DNA of 38,969 bases from positions 1 through 38,969 of the forward strand of contig DJUV01000340.1 of NCBI GenBank assembly GCA_002440625.1, written 5' to 3'. The position numbers and the translations under genes were made by a program. The notes below the pieces were generated by a model. That model searched no databases. It worked only from the letters and a program-made list of their open reading frames with translations, and was not told where the DNA came from. The stretch comes from Rhodobacteraceae bacterium UBA6273 (lineage in GTDB: Bacteria > Pseudomonadota > Alphaproteobacteria > Rhodobacterales > Rhodobacteraceae). Below, in pieces: positions 22,818-30,603 of this stretch (positions are counted from its first letter, which is position 1; every line of letters begins with the position of its first letter).

Positions 22818-23200
22818 TGTTGCAGCGCATCCACCATGTCGCGGTGATCGCCTCGGACTACGCGCGGTCGAGGCGCTTCTATACTGAGGTGCTGGGGCTG
22901 CGGGTGATGGCCGAGAACTACCGGGCGGCGCGGGAAAGCTGGAAGCTCGACCTCGCGCTGCCGGACGGTGGGCAGGTGGAGCTTTTTTCCTTTCCGTCGC
23001 CACCGCCGCGGCCTTCGACGCCCGAGGCCTGCGGTGCGCGGCATCTTTGCTTTGCCGTCGCCGATGTCGCGGCGGCGAAGGCGGCGCTGGAGGCGAAGGG
23101 GCAGGCGGTGGAGCCGATCCGGGTCGATGAGTATACCGGCAAGCGATTCACTTTCCTGCCCGATCCCGACGGGCTGCCGATCGAGCTTTACGAGGCTTGA
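22817..23200 (+). CDS. VOC protein, YaeR/GloA2 type glyoxalase-like
   Basis: A 127-residue vicinal oxygen chelate enzyme. All four metal ligands expected for a glyoxalase I-like site can be placed: His7 (RIHHVAVI), Glu55 (QVELFSF), His76 (ARHLCFAV) and Glu123 (PIELYEA). DEYTGKRFTFLPDPDGLPIE is characteristic of the YaeR (GloA2) branch. Probable role: a small-molecule lyase or isomerase. It is coupled to the EamA transporter. Its 3' end overlaps the convergent ArsR gene by 13 bases, beside a ten-G run. Confidence 0.9.
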   Translation: MLQRIHHVAVIASDYARSRRFYTEVLGLRVMAENYRAARESWKLDLALPDGGQVELFSFPSPPPRPSTPEACGARHLCFAVADVAAAKAALEAKGQAVEPIRVDEYTGKRFTFLPDPDGLPIELYEA

Positions 23201-23547
23201 GGGGGGGGGGTATCGCTGCCAAGTTCGGCATCGAGGAACCGCTCGAACGCGTCGAAATCCATCGGGTCGAACTGGCCGAAGCCCTGAATCCAGATCGTTG
23301 CCGCGCGCATCGCGTCGGGTTCGAGCTTGCACCACTTCACCCGCCCGCGCTTTTCCTGGCTGATGAGGCGGGCCTCGGCCAGCACGGCAAGGTGTTTGGA
23401 GATGGCGGCCAATGACATCTCGAAAGGCTCGGCCACGTCGGTGACGGCCATGTCGTCTTCCAGAAGCATGGTCAGGATCGCCCGCCGGGTCGGGTCGGCG
23501 AGGGCCGCGAAGATCGTATCCAATGGGACGGGCGGGGCAGGGGTCAT
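23188..23547 (-). CDS. ArsR-family transcriptional regulator
   Basis: A 119-residue winged-helix regulator (DTIFAALADPTRRAILTMLL; MSLAAISKHLAVLAEARLIS; KRGRVKWCKLEPDAMRAATI). It resembles the metal-independent ArsR branch usually paired with an SRPBCC protein; no such partner is here. I start at 23547, where MTPAPPVPLDTIFAALADPTR begins and the family pattern follows; upstream codons are atypical. The gene's last codons are encoded by a ten-base homopolymer (23201-23210), so the exact C-terminus depends on its length. Confidence 0.9.
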   Translation of the reverse strand: MTPAPPVPLDTIFAALADPTRRAILTMLLEDDMAVTDVAEPFEMSLAAISKHLAVLAEARLISQEKRGRVKWCKLEPDAMRAATIWIQGFGQFDPMDFDAFERFLDAELGSDTPPPQAS

Positions 23548-23717
23548 GGCCTTTCTCTGCGCCGGGGCGGGGCAATCGTCAACCGGAAGGTTGAATATGC
23601 CGGAAGGCAGGAAAACGGCGCCGGGGAGGCGACTGGAGCGCGATGCCGCGTTGGGAAATATAAGAAGCTTGTTTGTTTTCAAAGATTTGCGCTGTCGATT
23701 TTGCCCGTTCAGGCGCA

Positions 23718-23746
23718 TTGACTCGCGGGCCAAGGGATTCTAGCTA
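23718..23746 (+). promoter_or_regulatory. Predicted promoter of the F0 operon
   Basis: TTGACT (23718-23723) and TAGCTA (23741-23746) with a 17-base spacer, about 40 bases before the atpI start. The -35 is strong and the -10 is weak. The spacer to arsR (23548-23786) is otherwise AT-richer and shows no further gene. Confidence 0.4.
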
Positions 23747-23786
23747 TCGCGCAGCTTTCCTCGCCGGGAAAAACGGGGCTGACGCG

Positions 23787-24119
23787 ATGCAGGAAGGGCC
23801 AGATCCGACACGTCTGCAAAGGCTGGACGAGAAGATCGCGGCCGCCAAGCGCGCCACTGAACCGAGGCCCACGGTGGAGGACCATTATTCTGCCGCGAGC
23901 CAAGGCTGGCGGATGGTGATCGAGCTGGTGGCGGGCCTCGCCCTCGGCTTTGGCATCGGATACGGGCTCGATACCCTTTTCGGGACGATGCCCATCTTCC
24001 TGGTGCTGTTCATATTGCTGGGCTTCGTGGCCGGGGTGAAGACGATGCTTCGTACCGCCGCCGAAATCCAGGCGAAGAATGCGGCGGGAAGTTCCGCCAA
24101 CAAGGGCGAAGGGGAATAG
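23787..24119 (+). CDS. atpI: ATP synthase subunit I (assembly factor AtpI)
   Basis: A 110-residue membrane protein. [20 protein letters not shown], the glycine-rich helix and a second helix ([20 protein letters not shown]) match AtpI, which helps insert and assemble the c-ring. A soluble charged N-terminus (residues 1-35) is typical. I start at the ATG at 23787, the normal length. The stop is two bases before atpB, so the two are tightly coupled. Confidence 0.92.
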   Translation: MQEGPDPTRLQRLDEKIAAAKRATEPRPTVEDHYSAASQGWRMVIELVAGLALGFGIGYGLDTLFGTMPIFLVLFILLGFVAGVKTMLRTAAEIQAKNAAGSSANKGEGE

Positions 24120-24121
24120 CC

Positions 24122-24892
24122 GTGGAGACGGAAGAGCAAAGCGAAGGCCTGGCGTTTCATCCGATGGATCAGTTCAAGATCCAGCCGCTGTTCAACGACG
24201 GCCCGATCCACTGGTACACGATCACCAATGCCACGCTCTGGATGGCGGTCGTGCTGCTCTGCGTGCTTGCGCTCTTCGTGATCGGCACAAGGGGCCGCGC
24301 GATCATCCCGTCGCGGATACAGTCGGTGGCCGAGCTTGGCTACGGCTTCGTGCACAAGATGGTCGAGGACGTGACCGGCAAGGACGGGCTGAAGTTCTTC
24401 CCCTATGTCTTCACGCTCTTCTGCTTCATCGTCTTCTCCAACTTCCTTGGCCTCATCCCCGGCGCCTTCACCACGACGAGCCATATCGCCGTGACCGGCA
24501 TCCTTGCGGTCGCCGTGTTCCTGACCGTTACCATCGTCGGCTTCGTCAAGCACGGTACGCATTTCCTCGGGCTCTTCTGGGTCAAATCGGCGCCCCTGGC
24601 GCTGCGCCCGATCCTTGCGGTGATCGAGATCATCTCCTACTTCGTGCGCCCGGTCAGCCACTCCATCCGACTTGCCGGCAACATGATGGCGGGCCACGCC
24701 GTTATCAAGGTTTTCGCCGCCTTCGCGCCGCTGATCCTGATCTCGGGCATCGGCATCGCGGTGACGCCGCTGTCGATCCTCGCCATCGTCGCGATGTATG
24801 CGCTCGAAATTCTGGTGGCCTTCATCCAGGCCTATGTCTTCACCATCCTGACCTGCGTCTACCTCCGCGATGCCCTGCATCCGGGGCACTGA
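24122..24892 (+). CDS. atpB: ATP synthase F0 subunit a
   Basis: A 256-residue membrane subunit that forms the proton half-channels. The essential arginine is Arg183 in [34 protein letters not shown] and the closing [17 protein letters not shown] are also diagnostic. The start is GTG at 24122, with AAGGGGAA just upstream. It is the second gene of the F0 operon. Confidence 0.96.
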   Translation: METEEQSEGLAFHPMDQFKIQPLFNDGPIHWYTITNATLWMAVVLLCVLALFVIGTRGRAIIPSRIQSVAELGYGFVHKMVEDVTGKDGLKFFPYVFTLFCFIVFSNFLGLIPGAFTTTSHIAVTGILAVAVFLTVTIVGFVKHGTHFLGLFWVKSAPLALRPILAVIEIISYFVRPVSHSIRLAGNMMAGHAVIKVFAAFAPLILISGIGIAVTPLSILAIVAMYALEILVAFIQAYVFTILTCVYLRDALHPGH

Positions 24893-24942
24893 GACCCGAG
24901 GTCCCACAGAACTGCAACTCTTCCAACCGTAAGGAGATCAAC

Positions 24943-25182
24943 ATGGAAATCGCAGCAGCAGCAGCACTCGGCAAGTTCATCGGCGCCGGCCTCGCCTGCA
25001 TCGGCATGGGCGGCTCGGCCATGGGGGTGGGCAATGTTGCCGGCAACTTCCTCGCCGGCGCGCTCCGCAATCCGTCGGCGGCTGCCGGCCAGACCGCGAC
25101 CCTCTTCATCGGCATCGCCTTCGCCGAAGCGCTCGGGATCTTCTCGTTCCTCGTGGCGCTTCTGCTGATGTTCGCCGTCTGA
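24943..25182 (+). CDS. atpE: ATP synthase F0 subunit c
   Basis: A 79-residue two-helix proteolipid of the rotor ring. The polar loop is ALRNPSAA and the proton carrier is Glu62 in [13 protein letters not shown] very strong ribosome site, AAGGAG, is six bases before the ATG, as expected for the most abundant F0 subunit. A stable hairpin follows the gene (25206-25233). No sodium-binding motif is apparent. Confidence 0.97.
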   Translation: MEIAAAAALGKFIGAGLACIGMGGSAMGVGNVAGNFLAGALRNPSAAAGQTATLFIGIAFAEALGIFSFLVALLLMFAV

Positions 25183-25205
25183 TCCTCGACTGACCATCCT
25201 TACGG

Positions 25206-25233
25206 CCGGATGGGCGCAGGTGCGTCCATCCGG
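25206..25233 (+). promoter_or_regulatory. Stem-loop between atpE and atpF'
   Basis: Twelve-base stem CCGGATGGGCGC / GCGTCCATCCGG (one G-T pair) with loop AGGT. No T tract follows, so it is probably an mRNA-stability or processing structure rather than a terminator, 23 bases past the atpE stop. Confidence 0.6.
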
Positions 25234-25262
25234 GTTGTAAACAAGGTTTCGAGGGGGCCGAG

Positions 25263-25838
25263 ATGGCAAACACGACTACAGAGGTCGCCGAGGCGGCTGG
25301 CGAGATTGCCGGCCAGGCGGCGGATGCGGCAGGGCAGGCGACGCAGTCCGCAGGCATGCCGCAGCTCGACTTTTCCACCTTCCCGAACCAGATCTTCTGG
25401 CTCGTGGTGGCGCTCGTCCTGATCTACCTGGTTCTGTCGAGGATCGCGCTGCCGCGCATTGCCGGCATCGTCGCCGACCGCCAGGGCACGATCACCAACG
25501 ACATTGCGGCGGCCGAAGAACTTCGCGCCAAGGCGGTGGAGGCCGAGAAGGCCTACAACAAGGCGCTGGTCGATGCGCGCGAGGAGGCGAACAAGATCGT
25601 CGCCGAGGCGCGGGTCGATATCGGCAAGGATCTCGACAAGGCGACGGCGAAAGCCGATGCCGAGATTGCGGCGAAATCGGCCGAATCCGTCAAGCGGATC
25701 GACGAAATTCGCCTCGGCGCCGCCAGGAACGTCGAGGAAGTGGCAAGGGAAGCTGCCGCCGCCATCGTTTCGGCGATGGGTGTGAAGCTTGATGCCAAGA
25801 CCGTCGACAGCGCCGTTACGGCGCTTTTGAAGGAGTGA
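25263..25838 (+). CDS. atpF': ATP synthase F0 subunit b'
   Basis: A 191-residue stator subunit, the diverged second b of alphaproteobacteria and photosynthetic bacteria (also called AtpX or AtpG). It has an Ala/Gln-rich N-terminus (1-32), one helix ([20 protein letters not shown], about 41-60) and a long coiled coil. It pairs with AtpF as a heterodimeric stalk. It lies four bases before atpF. Confidence 0.93.
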   Translation: MANTTTEVAEAAGEIAGQAADAAGQATQSAGMPQLDFSTFPNQIFWLVVALVLIYLVLSRIALPRIAGIVADRQGTITNDIAAAEELRAKAVEAEKAYNKALVDAREEANKIVAEARVDIGKDLDKATAKADAEIAAKSAESVKRIDEIRLGAARNVEEVAREAAAAIVSAMGVKLDAKTVDSAVTALLKE

Positions 25839-25842
25839 GCGC

Positions 25843-26406
25843 ATGAATCGCATCATCATCGGTACCGCTGCGCTGTTTCTCGCCGGTCCGGCGCTTGCGG
25901 CGGAAGGCGAGCCCTTCTTTTCGCTCCGCAGCACCGAGTTCGTCGTTACCCTCGCCTTCCTGATCTTCATCGGCGTGCTCTTCTACTTCAAGGTGCCGGC
26001 GCTGATCGGCGATCTTCTCGACAAGCGTGCCGACGGGATCAAGAAGGACCTCGCCGACGCGCGGGCGCTGCATGACGAGGCGCGGACGATCCTGGCTTCC
26101 TACGAGCGCAAGCAGAAGGACGTGCAGGATCAGGCCGAGCGCATCGTCGAGACCGCCAAGCGCGAAGCGCTGGCCGCCGCCGAGCAGGCGAAGGCCGATC
26201 TCAAGGCCTCGATCGCGCGCCGTCTGGCTGCCGCCGAGGACCAGATCGCTTCGGCCGAGGCTTCGGCCGTGCGCGCCGTGCGTGACCGCGCCGTGAACGT
26301 GGCCGTGGCGGCTGCGAGCGAGCTGATCGCCGCCAAGATGTCGGCCGCCGACAAGAACGGCCTGATCGACAAGGCGATCGGCGAGGTTGAAGCCAAGCTG
26401 CACTGA
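25843..26406 (+). CDS. atpF: ATP synthase F0 subunit b
   Basis: A 187-residue stator b subunit. A signal-like N-terminus ([17 protein letters not shown]) precedes a membrane helix ([17 protein letters not shown]), then a charged coiled coil ([20 protein letters not shown]). It is the last gene of the F0 operon, ending at a strong terminator. F1 genes are not in this window, which is the normal split of F0 and F1 operons in Rhodobacterales. Confidence 0.94.
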   Translation: MNRIIIGTAALFLAGPALAAEGEPFFSLRSTEFVVTLAFLIFIGVLFYFKVPALIGDLLDKRADGIKKDLADARALHDEARTILASYERKQKDVQDQAERIVETAKREALAAAEQAKADLKASIARRLAAAEDQIASAEASAVRAVRDRAVNVAVAAASELIAAKMSAADKNGLIDKAIGEVEAKLH

Positions 26407-26430
26407 CGTCAGTGTGAGAAAATTCTGAAG

Positions 26431-26461
26431 AACCCGGCCCTTGTGGCCGGGTTTTTCTTTT
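26431..26461 (+). terminator. rho-independent terminator of the F0 operon
   Basis: Nine-base stem AACCCGGCC / GGCCGGGTT with loop CTTGT, then TTTCTTTT. The 215 bases after it, up to the cyclase gene, show no other feature I can support. Confidence 0.9.
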
Positions 26462-26679
26462 CTGCGTCCGTGTGTCGCGCCTGGGAGCAGCTTTCAGCGA
26501 TACGCCACGCCCGCCCGATCAGCAAAGCACTATGCCCCGGCAGCATTCGTCAGCTATGCTCCGGGGCAAGTGGTACGTCTGTTTCGGATGGCAGGCGTGC
26601 ATGTTCCTTTCCGAGTGGTTCACTGTGCCGCTTGCAGCGACCGGAAGCCGCCGAGGTCCGCCGCTGGTAGAGGGAGCCG

Positions 26680-28434
26680 ATGGAACACCGACTTGCCGCC
26701 GTTCTCGCGGCCGACATGGCCGGCTACAGCCGCCTGATGGAGCTTGACGAGACGGGCACGCTGGCGCGGCTCCGGACCCACCGGATCGAGCTTATCGACC
26801 CCGCTATCGCCAAGAACAACGGTCGCATCATCAAGACCACCGGCGACGGGATGCTGGCCGAGTTCCAGAGCGTCGCCAGTGCGGTGCGCTGCGCGGTGGA
26901 GATCCAGCGCCGTATGGCGCGGCGCAATCTCGACGTGCCGGAGGAGCGGCGCATCCAGTTCCGCATGGGCATCAACCTTGGCGATATCGTCTTCGAGGAG
27001 GGCGACATCTTCGGCGACGGCGTCAACGTCGCCGCGAGACTGGAACAACTGGCCGAGGTCGGCGGCATATGCGTCTCCGCTGCGGTGCGCGATCAGGTCG
27101 CCGAGCGGATCGAGGTCGCCTTCGAGGATCTGGGCGAGAAGGTGCTGAAGAACATCAGCCGCCCGGTCAGGGTCTATAGCGTGGCGCTGGGCGAGGCCGC
27201 GCAGAGCGACGGGCCGCCGGCGGGCACGGCGGCCCGCAAGCCTACCGTCGCGGTCCTGCCCTTCGCCAACATGAGCACGGACAGGGAGCAGGATCATTTC
27301 GTCGACGGGTTGACCGAGGACATCCTGACCGAGCTGTCCCGACGCCACGAGCTTTTCGTGATCTCCCGGAACTCCACTTTCGTCTACAAGGGCCAGTCGG
27401 TGAACATCCGCGAGGTGGCGCAGAAGCTTGGCGCGCAATATGTCGTCGAAGGCAGCGTGCGGCGGGCGGGCGACCGGCTGCGCATCACCGTCCAGCTGAT
27501 CGACACCGCGAATGACAGCCATGTCTGGGCCGAAAAGTATGATCGCAAGATCGAGGACATCTTTGACATCCAGGACGAGGTGACATCCGCCATCGTCGCC
27601 ACCCTGCCGGGGCGGGTCGAGGCGGCGCAACAGGAACGGGTGAAGCGCAAGCCGCCCGGCAGCATGGAGGCCTATGAGCTGGCGCTGGTTGCCAAAGTGC
27701 TGCACCACCGAAGTACGCCAGAGGACAACAAGCAGGCCCGCGACCTGATCGACCGCGCCATCGCGCTTGACCCGAACTACGCCCATGCACGGGCCTGGCG
27801 GGCCTGCATCCTAGGCCAGTGCTGGGTGCATTCCTGGTGCGAAAACCGCGATGCGCTTTGGGGTGAGATTACCTCGGAAGTGGACCGCGCGCTGGCGCTC
27901 GATGAAAACGACGCCGATGTTCACCGCCTGCTTTCGGCGGTGCAAATCTCACGCAACGACCTTGCCCGGGCGCGGCTGCATCAGGAACGGGCGCTGTCGC
28001 TCAATCCGAATTACGATCTGGTTGTCGTGCAGCAGGGCGAGCTTCTCACCTGGCTCGGCGAGCCGCGCGAGGGGGTCGAGTGGATTGAGAAGGCGATGCG
28101 GCTTAACCCCCATCACCCGGAGCGGTTCTGGAGCCATCTAGGCAAGGCACATTTCACCGCCCGCGCCTATCCAGAGGCCATCGCCGCGTTCATGCGCCTC
28201 TCGGCGCCGGATTTCAGCCACCACGCCTTTCTTGCCGCAGCCTATGCCTGGCTTGGCGACGGCACCGCCGCTGCCGCCCATGCGGCAATGGTGCGGGCCT
28301 TGGCGCCCGGCTTCAGGTTGGAGGAGTTCCTCGCGACGCTGCACTATGCCGCCGAGGCAGACCGGGAGCATGTGGCGGAAGGGCTGCGGCGGGCGGGTCT
28401 GGACGAGGGCGCCGGATCGGCCGGGCGGTCTTGA
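26680..28434 (+). CDS. Class III adenylate cyclase with TolB-like and TPR regions
   Basis: A 584-residue soluble protein. Residues 1-170 are a class III cyclase with the complete catalytic set: metal ligands Asp12 and Asp56, adenine-specifying Lys52 and Asp109, transition-state Asn116 and Arg120. These spacings match Rv1625c, so cAMP synthesis is likely. Residues 185-325 form the TolB-like/FlgO-type region (VAVLPFANMSTDREQDHFVD; GAQYVVEGSVRRAGDRLRIT) found in such cyclases. The rest is tetratricopeptide repeats (AIALDPNYAHARAW; ALSLNPNYDLVVV; AMRLNPHHPERFW). There is no membrane helix. The signal sensed is unknown. It ends at a hairpin terminator. Confidence 0.9.
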   Translation: MEHRLAAVLAADMAGYSRLMELDETGTLARLRTHRIELIDPAIAKNNGRIIKTTGDGMLAEFQSVASAVRCAVEIQRRMARRNLDVPEERRIQFRMGINLGDIVFEEGDIFGDGVNVAARLEQLAEVGGICVSAAVRDQVAERIEVAFEDLGEKVLKNISRPVRVYSVALGEAAQSDGPPAGTAARKPTVAVLPFANMSTDREQDHFVDGLTEDILTELSRRHELFVISRNSTFVYKGQSVNIREVAQKLGAQYVVEGSVRRAGDRLRITVQLIDTANDSHVWAEKYDRKIEDIFDIQDEVTSAIVATLPGRVEAAQQERVKRKPPGSMEAYELALVAKVLHHRSTPEDNKQARDLIDRAIALDPNYAHARAWRACILGQCWVHSWCENRDALWGEITSEVDRALALDENDADVHRLLSAVQISRNDLARARLHQERALSLNPNYDLVVVQQGELLTWLGEPREGVEWIEKAMRLNPHHPERFWSHLGKAHFTARAYPEAIAAFMRLSAPDFSHHAFLAAAYAWLGDGTAAAAHAAMVRALAPGFRLEEFLATLHYAAEADREHVAEGLRRAGLDEGAGSAGRS

Positions 28435-28470
28435 GGCAGGGGCTGGCGGCTGCCAGGGGGGCGAAAGCGC

Positions 28471-28498
28471 GAAAGCCCGGCCTTGCAGCCGGGCTTTC
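28471..28498. terminator. Bidirectional hairpin terminator
   Basis: Perfect 11-base stem GAAAGCCCGGC / GCCGGGCTTTC with a six-base loop, between the convergent cyclase and glycine-rich genes. Its stem carries short A and T ends on each strand, so it can serve both. Confidence 0.75.
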
Positions 28499-28533
28499 TG
28501 ATGTATCTTTGGCTGGTTGCCCCGCCGGCCCGT

Positions 28534-28800
28534 TCAGGCGCCGCGCACCTTCTTGAGGATCAGGCCGACGACGACCTGCACCACGAGGCCGGCGACGCCG
28601 CCGCCAACGAGGTTGCCGGCCATGGCCGCGATGTCGGTGCCGCCGCTGAGAAGCCCGCCCAGAAGCTGGCCGCCGACGCCGCCGCCGATCGCCCCGGCGA
28701 TGAGGTTGCCGATATTGCCCATGTCAGCGCCCTTGACGGCCTTGCCGCCGCCGGCGCCGCCAAGCGCACCACCGATCACCTGTGCGATGATCTGTTCCAT
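28534..28800 (-). CDS. Glycine-rich small hydrophobic protein (88 aa)
   Basis: Starts MEQIIAQVIGGALGGAGGGK and continues with repeated GxxxG spacing (NLIAGAIGGGVGGQLLGGLL; AGNLVGGGVAGLVVQVVVGL), ending in LILKKVRGA. Two or three glycine-zipper helices fit a membrane-associated, self-assembling peptide. I start at 28800, where GGGGAC precedes the ATG; upstream codons in frame are not protein-like. Comparable ORFs occur in relatives, but I know of no function. It is followed by the bidirectional terminator. Confidence 0.75.
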   Translation of the reverse strand: MEQIIAQVIGGALGGAGGGKAVKGADMGNIGNLIAGAIGGGVGGQLLGGLLSGGTDIAAMAGNLVGGGVAGLVVQVVVGLILKKVRGA

Positions 28801-28949
28801 TTCACTGTCCCCACTCTTACATGGCTCCTTGCCATGCGGCGAAAGTTCACGCCGCGCTCCCGGACCTGTCAAGCGTGCTGCACGGGCAGGGGTAGCGGTA
28901 ACGGCCTCGTGTGGCAGCATCTCGACAGTCTGCGGGGCTTTCCGCAACG

Positions 28950-29720
28950 TCACCCGCGCTCGGCCTCATGGGCAAGGCGCAGGCGCGCGACCTCTTCGTT
29001 CTGGCGGGCGCGGCGGTCTTCGGTCAGGGCGGCGCGGACGAAGGACATATGCGCCGCGACCGCGCGGCGCGCGGCTTCCGGGTCGCGCGCCTGAATGGCG
29101 GCGTTGATGGTCCGGTGCTGGTCAAGCAGGGTTCCGCGCGTGTTCTTCTGCCGGAACATGATCTGGCGGTTGTAAAACACGCCCTCGCGCAGAAGCTCGA
29201 ACATCGAGCGCATCATGTGCAGCATGATGACATTGTGGCTCGCCTCGATGATCGCCATGTGGAACTGCGCGTCTAGCGCGGCCTCATCCTCGGGGTTGCG
29301 CTTCTGGTGGGCGGCTTCCATCCGGGCGAGGATCGCGGCGATCACGGCAAGGTCGGTGTCGCTGCCCAGACGTGCCGCGCGTTCGGCGGCAAGTCCCTCC
29401 ATGTCGCGGCGGAAGTCCAGATAGTCGAAGACCGCTTCGTCATGCGCGCCGAAAAGCCGGATCAGCGCAGGCGAGAAGGCCGAGCCCAGCACTTCGGCGA
29501 CGAAGACGCCGGCGCCCGCCTTGGCCGACAGAAGGCCGCTGTCCTGCAACTCTGCCACCGCCTCGCGGAGCGAGGGGCGCGAGACGCCGAGCCTTTCGGA
29601 AAGCTCGCGCTCAGGAGGCAGCCTTTCGCCGGGGCGGAGCACGCCTTGCAGGATCAGCCGCTCGATCTGGCGGACGACGGCGTGGGAGAGTTTTTCCGGG
29701 GCGATTTCCTGAAACGGCAT
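28950..29720 (-). CDS. GntR/FadR-family (FCD) transcriptional regulator
   Basis: A 256-residue regulator. The winged helix is at residues 10-75 (LILQGVLRPGERLPPERELS; RLGVSRPSLREAVAELQDSG). An FCD effector domain follows (DYLDFRRDMEGLAAERAAR; ALDAQFHMAIIEASHN; LLDQHRTINAAIQARDPEAA), with the Asp/His residues that bind a metal in this family. It resembles the PdhR/LldR/GlcC group, so the effector is probably a 2-oxo or hydroxy acid. A GGTCA-N7-TGACC site just upstream suggests autoregulation. No target operon is adjacent. Confidence 0.9.
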   Translation of the reverse strand: MPFQEIAPEKLSHAVVRQIERLILQGVLRPGERLPPERELSERLGVSRPSLREAVAELQDSGLLSAKAGAGVFVAEVLGSAFSPALIRLFGAHDEAVFDYLDFRRDMEGLAAERAARLGSDTDLAVIAAILARMEAAHQKRNPEDEAALDAQFHMAIIEASHNVIMLHMMRSMFELLREGVFYNRQIMFRQKNTRGTLLDQHRTINAAIQARDPEAARRAVAAHMSFVRAALTEDRRARQNEEVARLRLAHEAERG

Positions 29721-29737
29721 TCTGGCTTCCGCGAATT

Positions 29738-29754
29738 GGTCAAGTCATATGACC
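29738..29754. promoter_or_regulatory. Candidate GntR operator
   Basis: GGTCA-N7-TGACC, with an inner perfect palindrome GTCATATGAC (29744-29753), 18-34 bases before the GntR start. The half-site resembles TGGTC/GACCA boxes of FadR-type regulators. Confidence 0.5.
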
Positions 29755-29774
29755 GCCCCGCATGAAGCACAACG

Positions 29775-29804
29775 AAAAAGGGCCGGACCCGAAGGCCCGG
29801 CCCT
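29775..29804 (-). terminator. rho-independent terminator after the OmpA lipoprotein gene
   Basis: On the minus strand: stem AGGGCCGGGCC / GGTCCGGCCCT (one G-T pair), loop TTCG, then TTTTTCG. It lies 22 bases past the stop. Confidence 0.85.
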
Positions 29805-29825
29805 GTCCGGCCATCCGGCCCTTGA

Positions 29826-30488
29826 TCACTGCGACGGGATGATCAGGATCTCGACCCGGCGGTTCTGGGCCTTGCCTTCCGGCGTCAGGTTCGACGCGAC
29901 CGGCATGGATTCGCCGCGGCCGTAGGACACGATCCGCGCGCCCGAGACGCCCGCACCGCGCAGGATCGCCGCAACCGCGCCAGCGCGGCGGTTCGACAGG
30001 TCCTGGTTGTAGGCGGCAGCACCGGTGTTGTCGGTATGGCCGATGACCTCGACCCGGGTGTTCGGGTAGCGGTTGAGGTTGTCGGCGACGGCATAGAGGT
30101 CATTCTGGATGCCAGTCTGGACCGTCGCGCTGTCGGTGGCGAAGAGGATGCCCTCCGGCATGACGACGCGCAGCTGGTTGCCTTCGTTGACGATGCGCAC
30201 CCGGCTGTCGCTGATCTCAGCCTGAAGCTCGGCCGCCTGACGGTCAAGCTGGTTGCCAATGATGCCGCCGCCCGCCGCGCCGACAAGGCCGCCGACGACC
30301 GCGCGGTCGAGCTTGTCCTTGCCGCCGTCGCCGGTGAGGATGCCGAGGCCCGCGCCGATGGCGGCGCCGGTCAGGGCGCCTTGCTTGGCGCGCTGGTTCG
30401 GGTCAGCCGAATACTGGTCGACCGGGGTACAAGCCGACAGGCCAATCATCGCGGCTGTGCCGGCGATCAGAAGGGCTTTGAATTGCAT
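29826..30488 (-). CDS. OmpA-family outer-membrane lipoprotein
   Basis: A 220-residue lipoprotein of the YiaD type. The signal peptide MQFKALLIAGTAAMIGLSAC has lipobox LSAC (Cys20). A glycine-zipper segment follows (residues 38-80: GALTGAAIGAGLGILTG; GGLVGAAGGGIIGNQLD). The C-terminal OmpA peptidoglycan-binding domain carries VEVIGHTDNTGAAAYNQDLS and NRRAGAVAAIL. It probably tethers the outer membrane to peptidoglycan. It has its own terminator and a palindrome in the leader. Confidence 0.93.
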   Translation of the reverse strand: MQFKALLIAGTAAMIGLSACTPVDQYSADPNQRAKQGALTGAAIGAGLGILTGDGGKDKLDRAVVGGLVGAAGGGIIGNQLDRQAAELQAEISDSRVRIVNEGNQLRVVMPEGILFATDSATVQTGIQNDLYAVADNLNRYPNTRVEVIGHTDNTGAAAYNQDLSNRRAGAVAAILRGAGVSGARIVSYGRGESMPVASNLTPEGKAQNRRVEILIIPSQ

Positions 30489-30538
30489 GATTTGCTGCTC
30501 CGCATGGTTTTCTTTGGCCGGTACATCGGATTTCGGCC

Positions 30539-30557
30539 GGTGTTAAGCAATAACACC
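30539..30557. promoter_or_regulatory. Palindrome upstream of the OmpA lipoprotein
   Basis: GGTGTTA-AGCAA-TAACACC, a seven-base-arm inverted repeat about 50-70 bases before the start codon. It may be an operator or a leader stem-loop; it is AT-rich for this genome. Confidence 0.45.
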
Positions 30558-30603
30558 ATGACAGCGGGCAGGTTCCGGCGAATATCCGCCCATGCGGGGC
30601 CTG

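Noticed and set aside
23548..23733. N-terminal extension of ArsR to 23733
   Set aside because: Codons before 23547 do not resemble the family and contain the probable promoter; the ATG at 23547 gives the normal length.
26462..26679. Small ORFs between the F0 terminator and the cyclase
   Set aside because: Several overlapping short frames in different phases, none with a ribosome site or recognisable product.
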